Assembly: GCA_944470555.2 (NCBI GenBank)
Contig: OX104134.1
Coordinates: forward strand, 107,130,701 to 107,194,700
DNA length: 64,000 bases
Direction: 5' to 3'
Origin: Heterobilharzia americana
Lineage: Eukaryota; Platyhelminthes; Trematoda; Strigeidida; Schistosomatidae
Under the pieces are notes generated by a model. The model did no database searches. It saw only the letters and a program-made list of their open reading frames with translations, and was not told where the DNA came from. Of this stretch, positions 36,953 through 48,184 are shown piece after piece (the stretch's first letter is position 1; the number at the start of each line of letters is the position of its first letter). The position numbers were made by a program, and so were the translations under genes.

Positions 36953-38880
36953 GAATGTTTCCCCGTTAAATTCTACTATGATTTTTGCGGATTAAATTTT
37001 AAAGAGAGATCGAGGCGCTTTAACTTTGAAACTGTTTACACGTATTGGAACTAACAGCCTTCTTCAAAAAGAGACACTTAGAAGCTTGTTTGTCAAAAGC
37101 TGAGTTACTGATACATTTGAAGTCGGCTTCTGCAGCGACGTCTCTATTACTAAGAGAATACAGCAGTAAAAAACGGTGATGACAGGCCTTGTGTTGTTAC
37201 TTGGGCTCACAATCATCGGCACATGTTTATGGCTGACCAATAAGATAAGAAAGATGTTCAATATTTAAAAAAGGGCTGTAATTCACTTCCCACTCCACGA
37301 TCAATCGTCACAGCCCAAATTTTTCAGCGACAATGTCCCTGGTAGTAATGTTTGGTGACATTGGTCCGAATTTCAGACGGGAAATTAGTTCCGTTGATGT
37401 TGCAGAAACACCTTCGTGATAAGTACTGACAACATGAAACCTAGGTCCAGGGCTTCCCCATGATTCCCTCCATTCAACTGAAATAATCACTTCTGTCTAA
37501 ATTCTGAAATTTTCTCCAGTAAGATGACTTTTTGACAGTATGCAGTCAAGTCAGTTTACTTAATTCTATTAAAAACTACCAGTTAAACACAGTATTCATT
37601 ACCTCATCTTTCCTTTGCAGTTGGCTGTGGTTCAATAAAATGATATGCAAAGCATAAATAACCTGCCTTTTAGAAAAATATCGGTCTGCCCATTAAAATG
37701 TCTGTACAGTAATTTGAAAAATAACTCGTTCGTAATCAGCGTTCTCTTGATTTTCATCATTTTAATTCAACAATAAATTAAAATTGTTGGAAAAGTATTT
37801 AGAAAATTTCCGTAAAAAAGCAAAACAAACTCCTAGAATCTCGTAAACAATGTTTGAAACATTGCAAAAATTGATAAAATGCTTTGTCTATGTATTACAG
37901 AGAAATTAGCGATTAAGTGCACGAAGAAACGTGTACTTTTAGTTAGTAACATGAAAAGTCAGGACCTTCATATCTATATCACGTGGAAGCAGTTTAAGAA
38001 GAGAGCAGTTGGTATAATACTTCAACTATCACCACTAACATACACTGCTTGAGTTAAACATGCCAGCTGAAAAATTACGTCACAAACCGCAAGAAGTAAA
38101 TCTATTTTCTGCATATAGTGATTGTCATATAGAAGCATTCTAACACATCTCTTTTCTATCTCTCGAGTAAAAGATGGTAAACTTTAAGATTAGGTTAAAT
38201 TTAACCTTCGAATTTACATTTTCGATTATCCTACTTCCGAGTAAGACTATTTGTCGACAATAGTAAATAGCTGTTCAGTAAGACAGAACTCTAAGACTAT
38301 AAACAAAGACAACACTATTATACTTCAATATATTTGTACACTACGTCACAGACAAAATGCATATTGAAGAAACTAATTTGCTGAATTCCATGCTTTTGAT
38401 TAAATACTAATTTTGATTGCCATGTATCTTCAATCAAACTGAATCTGATTTAGAAAATACATGTCTAACACTAAAGCTGTTTTTTTACCAACTCACTGTC
38501 TCGATTTCAAACACCACGATTATGTCAAGCCAATAGGAAAGTGTGAGATATTTCATAAATTACACAAACAAGACAAGGTCATTCATTACAATTATATTGT
38601 ACTGCAACAATTTTATTTGAAAGAAAATAATATTTCAAGTCTAGCCTTTTGGGAGGTAGATTTGTCAAGTGTCTATTAATGAAAAAAGACAATGCAATCC
38701 ATACAGATTTACTGAGTAATATCTGCTTAAAATAACAGATAACGTGTGAACTTACAGAATTCCTAGTGAACCTGTTGAACATATATCAATTTTTACGCAC
38801 GTTTCTAACTTTTTCTAACATCCTAAAGTATAAAAACTTAACGAAGTGATTAGAAAATCAAGAAAATTCTGTGACTAAAA
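36953..38880. other. AT-rich DNA; one unexplained ORF fragment
   Basis: Mostly featureless. A less AT-rich island at 37265-37495 holds a 60-codon minus-strand frame (37308-37490: WRESWGSPGPRFHVVSTYHEG...) with balanced amino-acid composition, which could be an exon or an unrecognised repeat. No splice sites I would defend. Confidence 0.4.
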
Positions 38881-39025
38881 TAAACTAATGCTGGTGGGGT
38901 CGTGGGTGCGCACTGCTGAGGAGTCCCATACTAGGACGAAACAGCTGTCCAGTGATCCCAGGTTTCCTTTGTTCCTCCAACTGATGTCAGTCCTCGATGA
39001 ATAACAACTTGAAATAAACTAATGA
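38881..39025 (+). mobile_element. Hammerhead SINE, 5'-truncated
   Basis: Starts just before the hammerhead (GTCGTGGGTGCG) and keeps the ribozyme, the CCCAGGTTTCC linker and the 3' region ACTGATGTCAGTCCTCGATGA. The tRNA-like promoter half is missing, so it cannot be transcribed from its own promoter. Its ribozyme is the best preserved in the window. Confidence 0.75.
38911..38954 (+). ncRNA. Intact minimal type I hammerhead ribozyme
   Basis: Stem I CACTG (38911-38915) pairs fully with CAGTG (38950-38954). The core CTGAGGA (38916-38922) and GAAA (38938-38941) fit the consensus. Helix II GTCC/GGAC is fully paired around a 7-nt CATACTA loop. Stem III is CAG/CTG plus the A-U closing pair. The predicted cleavage site follows GTC at 38949. 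Every conserved base is present. Stem III lacks a loop, so cis activity as a monomer is doubtful; dimeric action is the precedent for mini-hammerheads. Confidence 0.8.
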
Positions 39026-41933
39026 AATAAAAAATAACACAATGCCATAATGCATAATGTACATATCTGAATTGTTGCTATGGTTTGACAGTAAAACTGA
39101 AGCTGCTCGTCAATGAAATAGTATACATCATGAGACTATATAACAGTAGTGATAAGACTATAAGAATCAATAATTTCTGTAGTAATGGTGGTCCGAAAGA
39201 AAGGACTTATCAATGGAGATTTTAAATATAGGAATAGAGAGACTAATTTACAGGTACGTTCCCCTTGTTTATTTTCTAATAAGCTACATGTGATAATTAA
39301 CATTGATGGTAATATATCAAAACAGCACTGAGAGTTTTCAGGCCATGCATAATATTTTTATCATAACTTTCAGTGCTGATTTTATATGTTGGGATTACAA
39401 CCAATAATATCATCAATTAACAAGCTTGTTACGTCATATTTTAATGCAAAATACCTTTCATGACAACAAAAGGTTATCCTTCATTGCAAAGACTTCGCCT
39501 AGTTCAGTAATTTCAAGTGAATAATATCGTATCATTGTCTCAGTAGAATGTTAGTCTAGTTCCAGTAAGAGTTGCATAAGTCACGCAGAAGGAATTTCAG
39601 AACACGAATATAATATCAGTTATTCTTCCTATGCTGAATTACTACCTTTCGACTCATCCTGAAGAAAATGCTCTACAGTACACAGCATTATGTTGCAATT
39701 TCTTACCTAGAACATTATTCTGTAAATAAAGAAATTTCAAGTTAGCCAATATCTCATTGATCAACCAATTTTGGTGTTTTTCACCATTACGTGTACAATA
39801 TCTAGACATGATTAGTTCTCAAGGTTTCATGATGGTTTATAGCATATCGAGTATGCTACCCAAACTTTTATGAAATTATTTTATTACTTAGATGACCTTG
39901 ACAAGAGACCTAGGTAAGGATAGAGTTCCAATCAGCAGCTTGTATTATTAGCTTTTAACTCTATTGACTGAGATAAGAAAGCTAATCTTATGAAGTGGAC
40001 TATACTGATGAATTTGTTATTCGCAAGTCTGTTTCCAACCCTGAACCATCCACGGGCACTTTAGAACGTGACAAGAAAATACTCACCAAAGAACGTGTTA
40101 ATGTCTATCATCATAAACAAAAATAGCCTAGAAATACTTGTTTTCTTTAGTATTTTGATAGCCTTCTGAAAGATAGTAAATAAGCTTTATCACAAGTAAA
40201 CTGATCTCCTTATACAGCTGACTTTCCTTTATTGAGTGGTAGATGTTTAAGAATCCCTGCTTCATAACAACCAATTATTTAAGTCTTGTTTACCAAGGCG
40301 AAATTCTCTCTGCCTAGGATGAAATCGAAACTCCATCGGCGGCAAATTTGCTCATAGGAGGTTTTACATGTTACTTAATTGCTAAAGTGAAACCTTCGGT
40401 TAGCATAGTGTTATTACCCTCGTTCTCACTAAACTCCAGTAGCCAAAGTTATTCATCTTACTATCCATACTTTTTACTTCCCTTAAACAAGTATTAGTGA
40501 GTATCACCTTTTACAGAAGTATTTTCAAAATCGGGATAAATCTAATCATCTAGAGTTTGAAAAATATACCTGTTTATTGAAATACTTGAAAGAAAAACAC
40601 TATTTCTACCTAAGTAAAATACAAGAGTTCTAGTAAGTAGTCTGTCTAGTGAAAAATTATGAAGTATGAATAACTAACTTGACATTCAAGTCATTTTTCA
40701 ATGACATCAAACTTAGTCCATTGTCTACATGTAAATGTATACAGTATTATTTTTATGAAATCGTAAACAAACCTTAAATCCCTGTATTTCTTCATAGCCA
40801 ATCAACAAACTCGGAGGTTTCGAGGCGAGACAACCCTTTTTATTGCCCAAGAACAGAGGGAATATCTAACATAGAATCATAAAAGTAGTAGCCTAAATAA
40901 TTACAAATGTGTACCAGAATATGACGCTACATCAATGCATATATATTTGTATGTTATAATGCATAGCTGACAATAACTTTATTGCGATCCAACTAGCTTC
41001 ATACAGCGTGGAAAAAACGACAAACTTCAGCATGCTTATGGTGCTCCTTTAGTTTTTATTGATGAACTGGTCATACATACTTCACGTAACATGCTACAAA
41101 ATCGTATTAAGACTAGCTTATTTATTAGCTATCCTAAGAACAACCACAGAAGTGTGGAAGAGAGAAGTATTGTGCGATCTGATAATAGTGACACAACCAA
41201 GTGACGTTTTTAATTATCTCGACAAGTATCCATTATTTTGTGAGATATTCCAAGAATGGGCTTGTAAATGTAATTAAAAACTTAATTTTCATTGTCATTT
41301 GTTTGTTTGCGTATTATAATACAATAACAATTAATAAACAGGCCAGTAGTCTGTTGATCTAAAAAGATGACAAGGATGACAAGACGTATGATAAGATTTA
41401 GACATTTAGAATGTTATCTAATTCTTTTTAAAAAGCATTACCGATGACAATGATGTTCTGACCATAGGGACAGATAATTTTTAAAAAAATGCAACTTCAA
41501 GGTAAGAAATTTACAAAAATTTTACTTTTTTAGGCAAAATGTTTTTCATTTACAATGATTTTTTACGGTGTAACTAGAACACTATTCCTAGTATAAGTGG
41601 GCTTTAATAATGTGTCATGTTTGCTTTGACCAAATCTGATGTCACACCTAGTTAATAGAATATGTGTGGCGTTTAAATTTGCCTCAGGAATGAATTTGTT
41701 TCCATTCTGCTTAGGGGAAGTTACCTAGTTATGAGGAATGAAACCATAGCTTGAAGGATTGAATAAAAAGTCAAGAAAATACACAGATTCAAGGCTCACA
41801 TTTTAATACAATTTGCTACGTCACACAGAAACATTGGAACTGTTAACCCAAACATAAAAATCAACAAACATATTTCAGGTTATCCTTATTTAAGATTAGA
41901 AATTTGAAACACATTTAGTGTATAAATGAAGGG
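39026..41933. other. AT-rich DNA, no gene recognised
   Basis: No supported exon, RNA or repeat. The 72-codon ORF at 41059-41277 lacks recognisable features. Confidence 0.45.
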
Positions 41934-41945
41934 AGTTATTCTCAT
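41934..41945. repeat. Target-site duplication, left
   Basis: AGTTATTCTCAT, identical to 43347-43358, bracketing the retroelement between them. Confidence 0.75.
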
Positions 41946-43346
41946 CATCATCATCATCATTATCAACATAGGACCAGGCATTACTGCGTAACGGTCCGAG
42001 TTACCACACCTCATATCAGCACATCAAGTAAAAAGGTAGTGAGGTGAAGAATGAAGATAAGTGAATGCAGTCAAAAGAAATATAAAGTACGAGAAGAAAG
42101 GAAAGAGGAGTGACAAAATAGTGAGATTTGGTATAACGTTGATAAGATGAGGATAATGTGTGTATACATCTGCGCCACTGACATCGGTTCTGAGCCATAT
42201 CACCTAGGGTCTCCAACCACTGGTTCCTCTTGTCCCGTGGACCCCAACCACCTAGTCTGCATCGTCCTACATGGCTTAAACCAACAGTCAGAGACTTCAT
42301 ACATTGGTGCCATGTTTTGATCTGGCCACCTCGAGCCTTTTTCCAGCCTGGACCCACCTCAGCCAACATTGTGTGACGAGGCAATCGGTGACTAGGCATA
42401 CGTAGTACGTGTCCCAACCATCTCAGTCGATGAAGGTTCACAACCTCGTCGACTGACTTACCTCCTCTCTCCAAAACTCTACACCTAACTTCTGCATTAC
42501 TCACATGGTGACACCACTGAATACGTCCTATATTACGAAGGCAACGGTGATCAAACACCTGAAGCCTTTTTGTATCCTCCACTTTCAATGGCCATGTTTC
42601 ACAGCCATATAGTAGAACAAAGCGGACTGCTGTGCAGTACACGCGACCATTAATAGACAAACGAATATCACGGCGGCGCCATAGGTGGCGCAAATTAGCA
42701 AAAGCCAATCGAGCCTTTTGTATCCGTGCAGAAATCTCATCGGCAACTAACCCATTAGGGTTGATCCTACTTCCCAGGTAAGTGAAGTGGTCAACACACT
42801 CAACCACTTCACTCTCTATTGTTAACCGCGGTACCGCTGAAGACCAGTCCTGGAGCAAAAGTTGGATTTGGGTGGTGAAAATCGCATCCCAAACATTCTC
42901 AAATTCCCACTCAAAGTGTTCAGAAGACTCTGCATCTTGTCAGCGTCTTCACCTAACAGGACTATGTCATGTCATCTGCATATTCTAGATCTAAAGAAAA
43001 TTCACCTGTGATTGGGTCAACGTCTTTGTAATTAGGTGACGAGAGGGAAACCTCCATAAGAATATCTATGATAAAATTAAATAAGAATGGGGATAGTGGG
43101 CATCCTTGACGGACACCACTTGATGAGTATAGCTCCCTGGACAACTCGCCATAGGCTCTAACATGCCCACAAGTGTTCGAGTAGAGAGCTTCCAATAAGG
43201 TGATGTACTTACTAGGCACGCCTTTCAGTGACAGACATTGCCATAAGACTTCTCGATCAACGGAGTCAAATGCCGCTGCCTTCAGGTCGAGAAATACAGC
43301 TATTATCGGGCGTCTGTAAGCATGCCTATGTTCCAGGACCTGGCGC
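41946..43346 (-). mobile_element. Second RTE-like retrotransposon family, 5'-truncated
   Basis: The minus strand encodes RT motifs: IIAVFLDLKAAAFDSVDREVLW (43235-43310), SSGVRQGCPLSPFLFNFIIDILM (43060-43130), LEYADDM (the YADD catalytic box, ~42967-42985), then after a frameshift and short damage VDHFTYLGSRINPNG, VRFVLLYGCETW, LRWLGHVLRMP and GPRDKRNQWLETLGDMAQNRCQWRRCIHTLSSS (42140-42820). The 3' end is an ATC-repeat (41941-41965). This wording differs clearly from the 13.5 kb family; it matches an abundant schistosome non-LTR type whose exact name I cannot confirm. An identical 12-bp duplication flanks it, showing one insertion with 5' truncation. Confidence 0.88.
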
Positions 43347-43358
43347 AGTTATTCTCAT
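43347..43358. repeat. Target-site duplication, right
   Basis: AGTTATTCTCAT, the partner of 41934-41945; it marks the 5'-truncation point of the element. Confidence 0.75.
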
Positions 43359-45194
43359 TTTTAAATTCAACAACTGCAACACTTTTCCGCCCACTTTATT
43401 TCCCAAATTGATATGCAGATGTGTCAAAAGCATAGAGAAGTAAATTTCAAACAATAAAAGAGTGTGAAGGAAAAAGTAAGCATACAGGTCATCATAGATC
43501 AGTGCTGAGAACAGATGTAACCCAATTAAGAGCTGATGGAACAAGTCTCGAATTCCCCTTGTATACTACCTTCGTTTTACAAGATGGATTCTGAAAATTT
43601 CAGCATTTTGCGCTGTACAGATTCCTCACGTTGCACACACCAAACTCCCTAGCGTGTTCCTCAGATCAGAATGTTCTAATACATTGTGATGGTGGACGCC
43701 ACGACTTGTTTAACACTACTCACATTTGTATTCAGATTTTGTCGGTAGGATAAGAATAGTCTGTGCACCAAATTGCCACTTTGCTCCTTTGGAGGTCAAT
43801 TTATAAGGCTTATTTTTAGTATGCCACTTCAATCCTTCCTTCTTTTCACGCTTGTTAAAGATATATTTTGTGAGTCCATGAAATTTCTTGTGAAAAGATA
43901 TGATAGTTTTTCATCAAAAAGATATATCACTAAAGTGGTGTAGTTCAAAAAACAGACAGCTCCAAAATATGAATGTTATCTTCTATATTTTTACTTGTAA
44001 AGGGTAAGATAAAAATTCTGCTTTTTTCTGAGGTATACAGTAATAACATGACTGAATATACTACTTTCTAACCGTGAAGTTTTGTGCATCTGTTATAAAG
44101 AAGCCAATACAGATACATTAACTGAAAATTCAGGCTTGAATAAACCTAAAGGTTCAGTTCCTTTTCACTACTATTTTTTATGTAACATTTTGAAAAGATT
44201 CAAGATGCCACAAGTAAAACCTAAATTATAAATAATTCATTCGTTTCTTAAGGGAATTAGGGTAAATTTAAAGGCCACTCTAGTAAGTGCTGAATGACCA
44301 ATCAAACCTCGGTAGTTTATTTGGAAAAGTACTCCTCCACAAAATGCAAGAATGTAATTAGCTGTCTCATCAGTTGTTAGGATGGCCTTTAAAGTCAGTC
44401 AATGGTTACAAACCTTGAACCAAGTGCTTCATTTACTGGGGATTGTCAAGGGTGGATGAATAACTATTTTATCCGCTGATCCTAGCTGATTCGTTTTTAA
44501 CAGTATAAATTCAGATGTAAGAGAATGGGACAAAATATTACTTTTTAGGTAAATTGAAGTATTTTTCAATCGCTTCTGGTCAGGTTTCCGGTTCTGGTAT
44601 TCTTACTCTCATCAAACTGAGTATAGGCTTAGTAGAGTGTGTCTTCATACGAAAGAAAAAGCTCAGAATGTTTATTTCTATAACTTGGGTGTTTCAAATG
44701 TTAACACATTTCACGTGGTTTTGTTCACATATTATAGCTATGAAAGCTAAAAGAAACATATTTGTGCATGAAGAATTATTGAGATAAATGTCATAATTTG
44801 TAGAATGCATAACAATGAATAGCTTAGATCGCGCGGAAACAACAATGCTGGTTACCGAAAGGAACATAATCTGAGCTAAGTTAACTGAGATAAATCTGTC
44901 AAACCACCCTTATTTGTTGTATTGAAATAAATCTAATACAGATTTGTATGCAGCGTTGTTCTTTCCTTGGGGTTCCATATTTAAAAGCTTGCTGTTTAGT
45001 GAAGGGTCTTTTAATATTTTTTAAAACAATTCACAAAACTGATATTCTCAAAATGAAATAAATGTTTGCTTCGTAACTTATTTTGAACCCATGCATGAAT
45101 AGTGACATAGTGGTTTCAAATATTACCACTTGAACGCCAATATTAGTTAATCTGCTTTCACACACTGCTTTGATGTGAATTCCAGACAAAAGCT
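43359..45194. other. AT-rich DNA, no gene recognised
   Basis: No gene or element identified. 43500-43820 is slightly less AT-rich without a consistent frame. ORF 44554-44787 has no recognisable domain. Confidence 0.45.
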
Positions 45195-45389
45195 GTAGAT
45201 CTCCACACTGATTTCAGATTAATGAAGGCCTGTCTTGCTGCCACTCCGATCCTGGCTGGATTTGACATCCTCATCTGTGCCTGTTCCACTGCCCGTAGTT
45301 GGAAGCGTGCTGTCTTGCCTAGGTGGCAGGCGAAGGAGACAACTTCCTTCAGATTTCTCCCGTTCATGGTGATTGGTGTTTGTTGTTGT

Positions 45390-45397
45390 TACTGTCC

Positions 45398-45432
<35 letters not shown>

Positions 45433-45436
45433 GGTG
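45390..45436. repeat. (TTG)n tract in RTE copy F
   Basis: Expanded CAA (complement TTG) at the His/Gln tract position of the element. Confidence 0.9.
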
Positions 45437-45504
45437 TTGTTGGTTGAGTATCTGAATCACCTCCGTCTTCTCTACATTCACCTGAGAGAAGTCGCATCTT
45501 CGCC

Positions 45505-45541
45505 ACCCTGCCCTGCCCTGACCAGCCCAGCCCTGCCCTGC
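45505..45541. repeat. CCCTG pentamer repeat in RTE copy F
   Basis: CCCTG-type pentamers, interrupted by ACCAGCCCAG, at the position of the copy E AGGGC expansion. Confidence 0.85.
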
Positions 45542-45825
45542 TCTGTCTCCTCTGTCAACTTCTTGATTACTGTCTGTAGATCTTCGAGTTTGTGTGGCAA
45601 GATATAAGACATAAAGCATCATCGGTGGCGAAATCGAAATCTTCTTCATGGGTCTTTCATCGGTCCAGGCAGCGAGCGTATGCCAATCTTCTCACAGCTC
45701 CTCACAGTTTCTTGCACAATACTGTCCAGTCCAGTCCAGTACAATACAATGAGGAAGATCATGTGTGATGTTGTGCGGCAACCTTGTCTTTCTCCAGTCC
45801 CCAGTCCCCTGCCCCCTATCCCATG

Positions 45826-45860
45826 TCTTCACTTCACTTCACTTCACTTCACCTCACTTC
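45826..45860. repeat. (ACTTC)n repeat in RTE copy F
   Basis: Seven pentamers grown from the single GTCTTCACTTC present in copies A-C just upstream of the motif GVKQG in sense orientation. Confidence 0.9.
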
Positions 45861-46136
45861 AAAGGCGTCACCGAGCTCTCCATTGTTGGTGTGGATCACT
45901 TGGCATGTGGCCTTTTCATATAGGTGTTGAATCAGGTTGACAAGGATTTGATGCACTAAATTCGTAGTGTTGAAGCAGCTGCCTACCAAATTACTTCTCA
46001 GTCGACGCTGTCGACAGCATATTCAAAGTGGATGAAGTGGAGGTAGAGTTGAGTTGACAGGCATTCTGTGCTGTGTTCTATGATGATGTGTAGGATAGCG
46101 TTGCAATTTGATTCGCACGTGCTTTGATCTCCTTGA

Positions 46137-46137
<1 letters not shown>

Positions 46138-46186
<49 letters not shown>
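46138..46186. repeat. (CCAG)n repeat in RTE copy F
   Basis: About twelve CCAG units where copies A-C have CTGAAGCC(A/T)GCCTGTTC. On the sense strand it reads as WLAG repeats. Confidence 0.95.
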
Positions 46187-46483
46187 GCAATTCCGGTCGT
46201 ATTTTCTAAACCAGGGCACCTTTAATCTCTCCAGTATGATGAGGCATAATAGTTTACTTGTGGTGGACAGTGAGAGGAACGTGATTCCGCGCCAGTTTTT
46301 GCGAAGACCCAGGTTGCCTTTTTTTGGGAGTTTGACAATTTACACCTTCCTATAATCGATCACCAGGTACCTTTCTTTCTTTCCTTCCTTCTTTCCAAAC
46401 CCTCTGCAGTAGTGGTGTGAGCATGTCAGCTGTTCTATGCATTTGTTTTCAGTGCTTCTGGCTGAATTCCACCTGCTCCTCAC

Positions 46484-47189
46484 CAAATAGCCTATAAATT
46501 TGAAGAAATGATTACAGAGAGGTATCTCTGTTAGCGATGAGTACATTTAAGCAAAGCTGACTACATATTCATTAATTCAGGTTGAGAAAGATTACTATTG
46601 CTATGATATATCTATGCAAACCGGTAAATCATTCTGTTTGCAATGTAATTTTCAAATGGTGAACTATAATTCTTCGTCGATGAGTGGTTCTGATAGACAA
46701 ATTTAAGAAATTGAATGCGTACCTGTATGAAGCCGGTGACGTTAATACACTCAAACAATTGACTGCAATGTTTGTTGTTATACTGGGATTAAGCATCTTT
46801 GGTACACATCAGTAGGATACCATTTAACTCTGTTTCTGGCATGCGGGAGGGGGCAGAGATTAAATCGAAATGTCTTGCCTTATTCCTGAATCCAACTGTC
46901 TGGGTTTTTAAAAAATTTAAATAATCTTGACTTACAATAAAAGGTGTATATTTTTATGAAAACATAAAGAAGGGCGAAGAAAATACTTGTGCTATTTCCA
47001 TTCACCTTTTCAATTTGTTCACTTTGATCTCAGTTGGCTAATTTAGGTCAGTACAAAAGGTAACTGATGTACAGTCAACACGATATGAGTGGTAAACAAC
47101 TGAAAAACTTGTATTTGAACAATTTTGGTGATGACTGGACGCTGTCTCCAATGCGTTCAGCACTAGGCTCACTGCGTAAAATAGTCCAG
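46484..47189. other. No gene recognised
   Basis: Mostly AT-rich unassigned DNA between RTE copies. A purine-rich GCGGGAGGGGGCAG lies near 46842 without further context. Confidence 0.4.
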
Positions 47190-47561
47190 GCAGCCAGCCA
47201 GAGTTCCTTGTTCATTATTCTTGTTATTCTGACTATCTCATCGATATTCAGTATCGAGTGAGCGTAGGCACCAGCTGTTGATGATGAATGTCTGTAGTTC
47301 GTTGGGAATCCTTTTCTTGACGCGTCAAGTCTCTCAACCATCACAAAGAAGCACTGACTTACTTGACTGAATTAGTGTTGGAAATCCGGATGTTGTTCTC
47401 ACTTTAGGCTGAATGGAGTGGAGTGCAGTAGATCTTCACACTGGTTTCAGGTAAATGAAAACTTATCTTGCAGTCTTTCCGATCCTGGCTGGATTTGACA
47501 TTATCATCTGTGCCTGTTCCACTGCCTGTAGTTGGAAGCGTGCTGTCTTGCCTAGGTGGTA
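47190..47561 (-). mobile_element. RTE retrotransposon fragment (copy G)
   Basis: Minus-strand C-terminal RTE sequence from the KELWLA equivalent (47190-47215) back through RSLLKIRW, SVLLYG and SVWRS to INGRN/HLGKT (47550). It resembles copies E, F and H more than A. It is interrupted at 47561 by a tiny RTE insertion and a few bases of it resume after 47637. Decayed. Confidence 0.8.
47549..47561. repeat. 13-bp target-site duplication, left
   Basis: TGCCTAGGTGGTA, repeated exactly at 47625-47637 on the other side of the short RTE insertion. Confidence 0.85.
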
Positions 47562-47624
47562 TTTTTATTATTATTATTATTAGTCCCTTGGGTTCCTAGT
47601 GGAACACAGGGCTTCAGTAGCGCG
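47562..47624 (-). mobile_element. 63-bp RTE 3'-end insertion nested in copy G
   Basis: Contains only an ATT-repeat tail (complement of the AAT/TAA tail) and the last ~45 bases of the element (complement of CTGAAGCCC...GGAACCCAAGGGACTA). An exact 13-bp target-site duplication flanks it. This is a genuine retrotransposition event truncated almost to nothing, not a deletion remnant. Confidence 0.88.
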
Positions 47625-47637
47625 TGCCTAGGTGGTA
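47625..47637. repeat. 13-bp target-site duplication, right
   Basis: TGCCTAGGTGGTA, the partner of 47549-47561. Confidence 0.85.
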
Positions 47638-48184
47638 GGTTGGCTCTAATAAACAGACTAAAATGGAATTACAATCTACCGTAGTGCCCAAGCTTTACTC
47701 CTTTATTGGTCTGCTAATTTGATTTATCCAAATAAATGTGGTTGTACTCGGCAACGAATATTCTGCCAAATAAAAGTAATTTTGAAAACTAAATGGAATA
47801 TTTGATGTGAAGTTCACAGGTTTATAAACATTGGTATTTGAAATGCTTTTGTTGCTGGACTAGGTTGTGAAATACTGAAGCTTCTACATGGAAAAAGATC
47901 GTTTCCAGATTTTGAGTCGATAAGTAAATCTAGTTGTATAGAGAAGAAAATTATCACGTGGAAATTATTGCACACCCAAGTAACAACTTTATATTTTAAC
48001 TATGATTATTGGTAAATAAGCGCTGACAGATGTTATAAAACGTTCGGTGAAACGTCAGTTTATGAGTCAGTTTATGACAGAAAAGCAGACTCACGCTTAT
48101 TCGATTCAACCACAGTTTTTGGATTTTCTTGCAATGACCTCGAAGAGGATCAGTCCCAGCAGGGGAATAAAGAGAAGACATATC
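47638..48184. other. No gene recognised
   Basis: AT-rich; a few bases at the left are the end of RTE copy G. The right end may include more of the CR1-like element, but I cannot align it. Confidence 0.4.

Larger units (their letters stand above)
45195..46483 (-). mobile_element. RTE retrotransposon internal fragment, repeat-expanded (copy F)
   Basis: The minus strand covers RT from the SALK-type PDGI region (46440-46483) through FEKAFDSVDRE (46000-46030), GVKQGCLLSP (45760-45800) and FATDDA (45610-45640) to the KSVWRS block at 45195, where homology stops. Its 3' portion closely resembles copy E. At least six sites carry short tandem-repeat expansions that are single or double units in copy A: TTG, CCCTG, CCAGT, ACTTC, CCAG and CTTT. 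No usable ORF remains. Confidence 0.85.
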
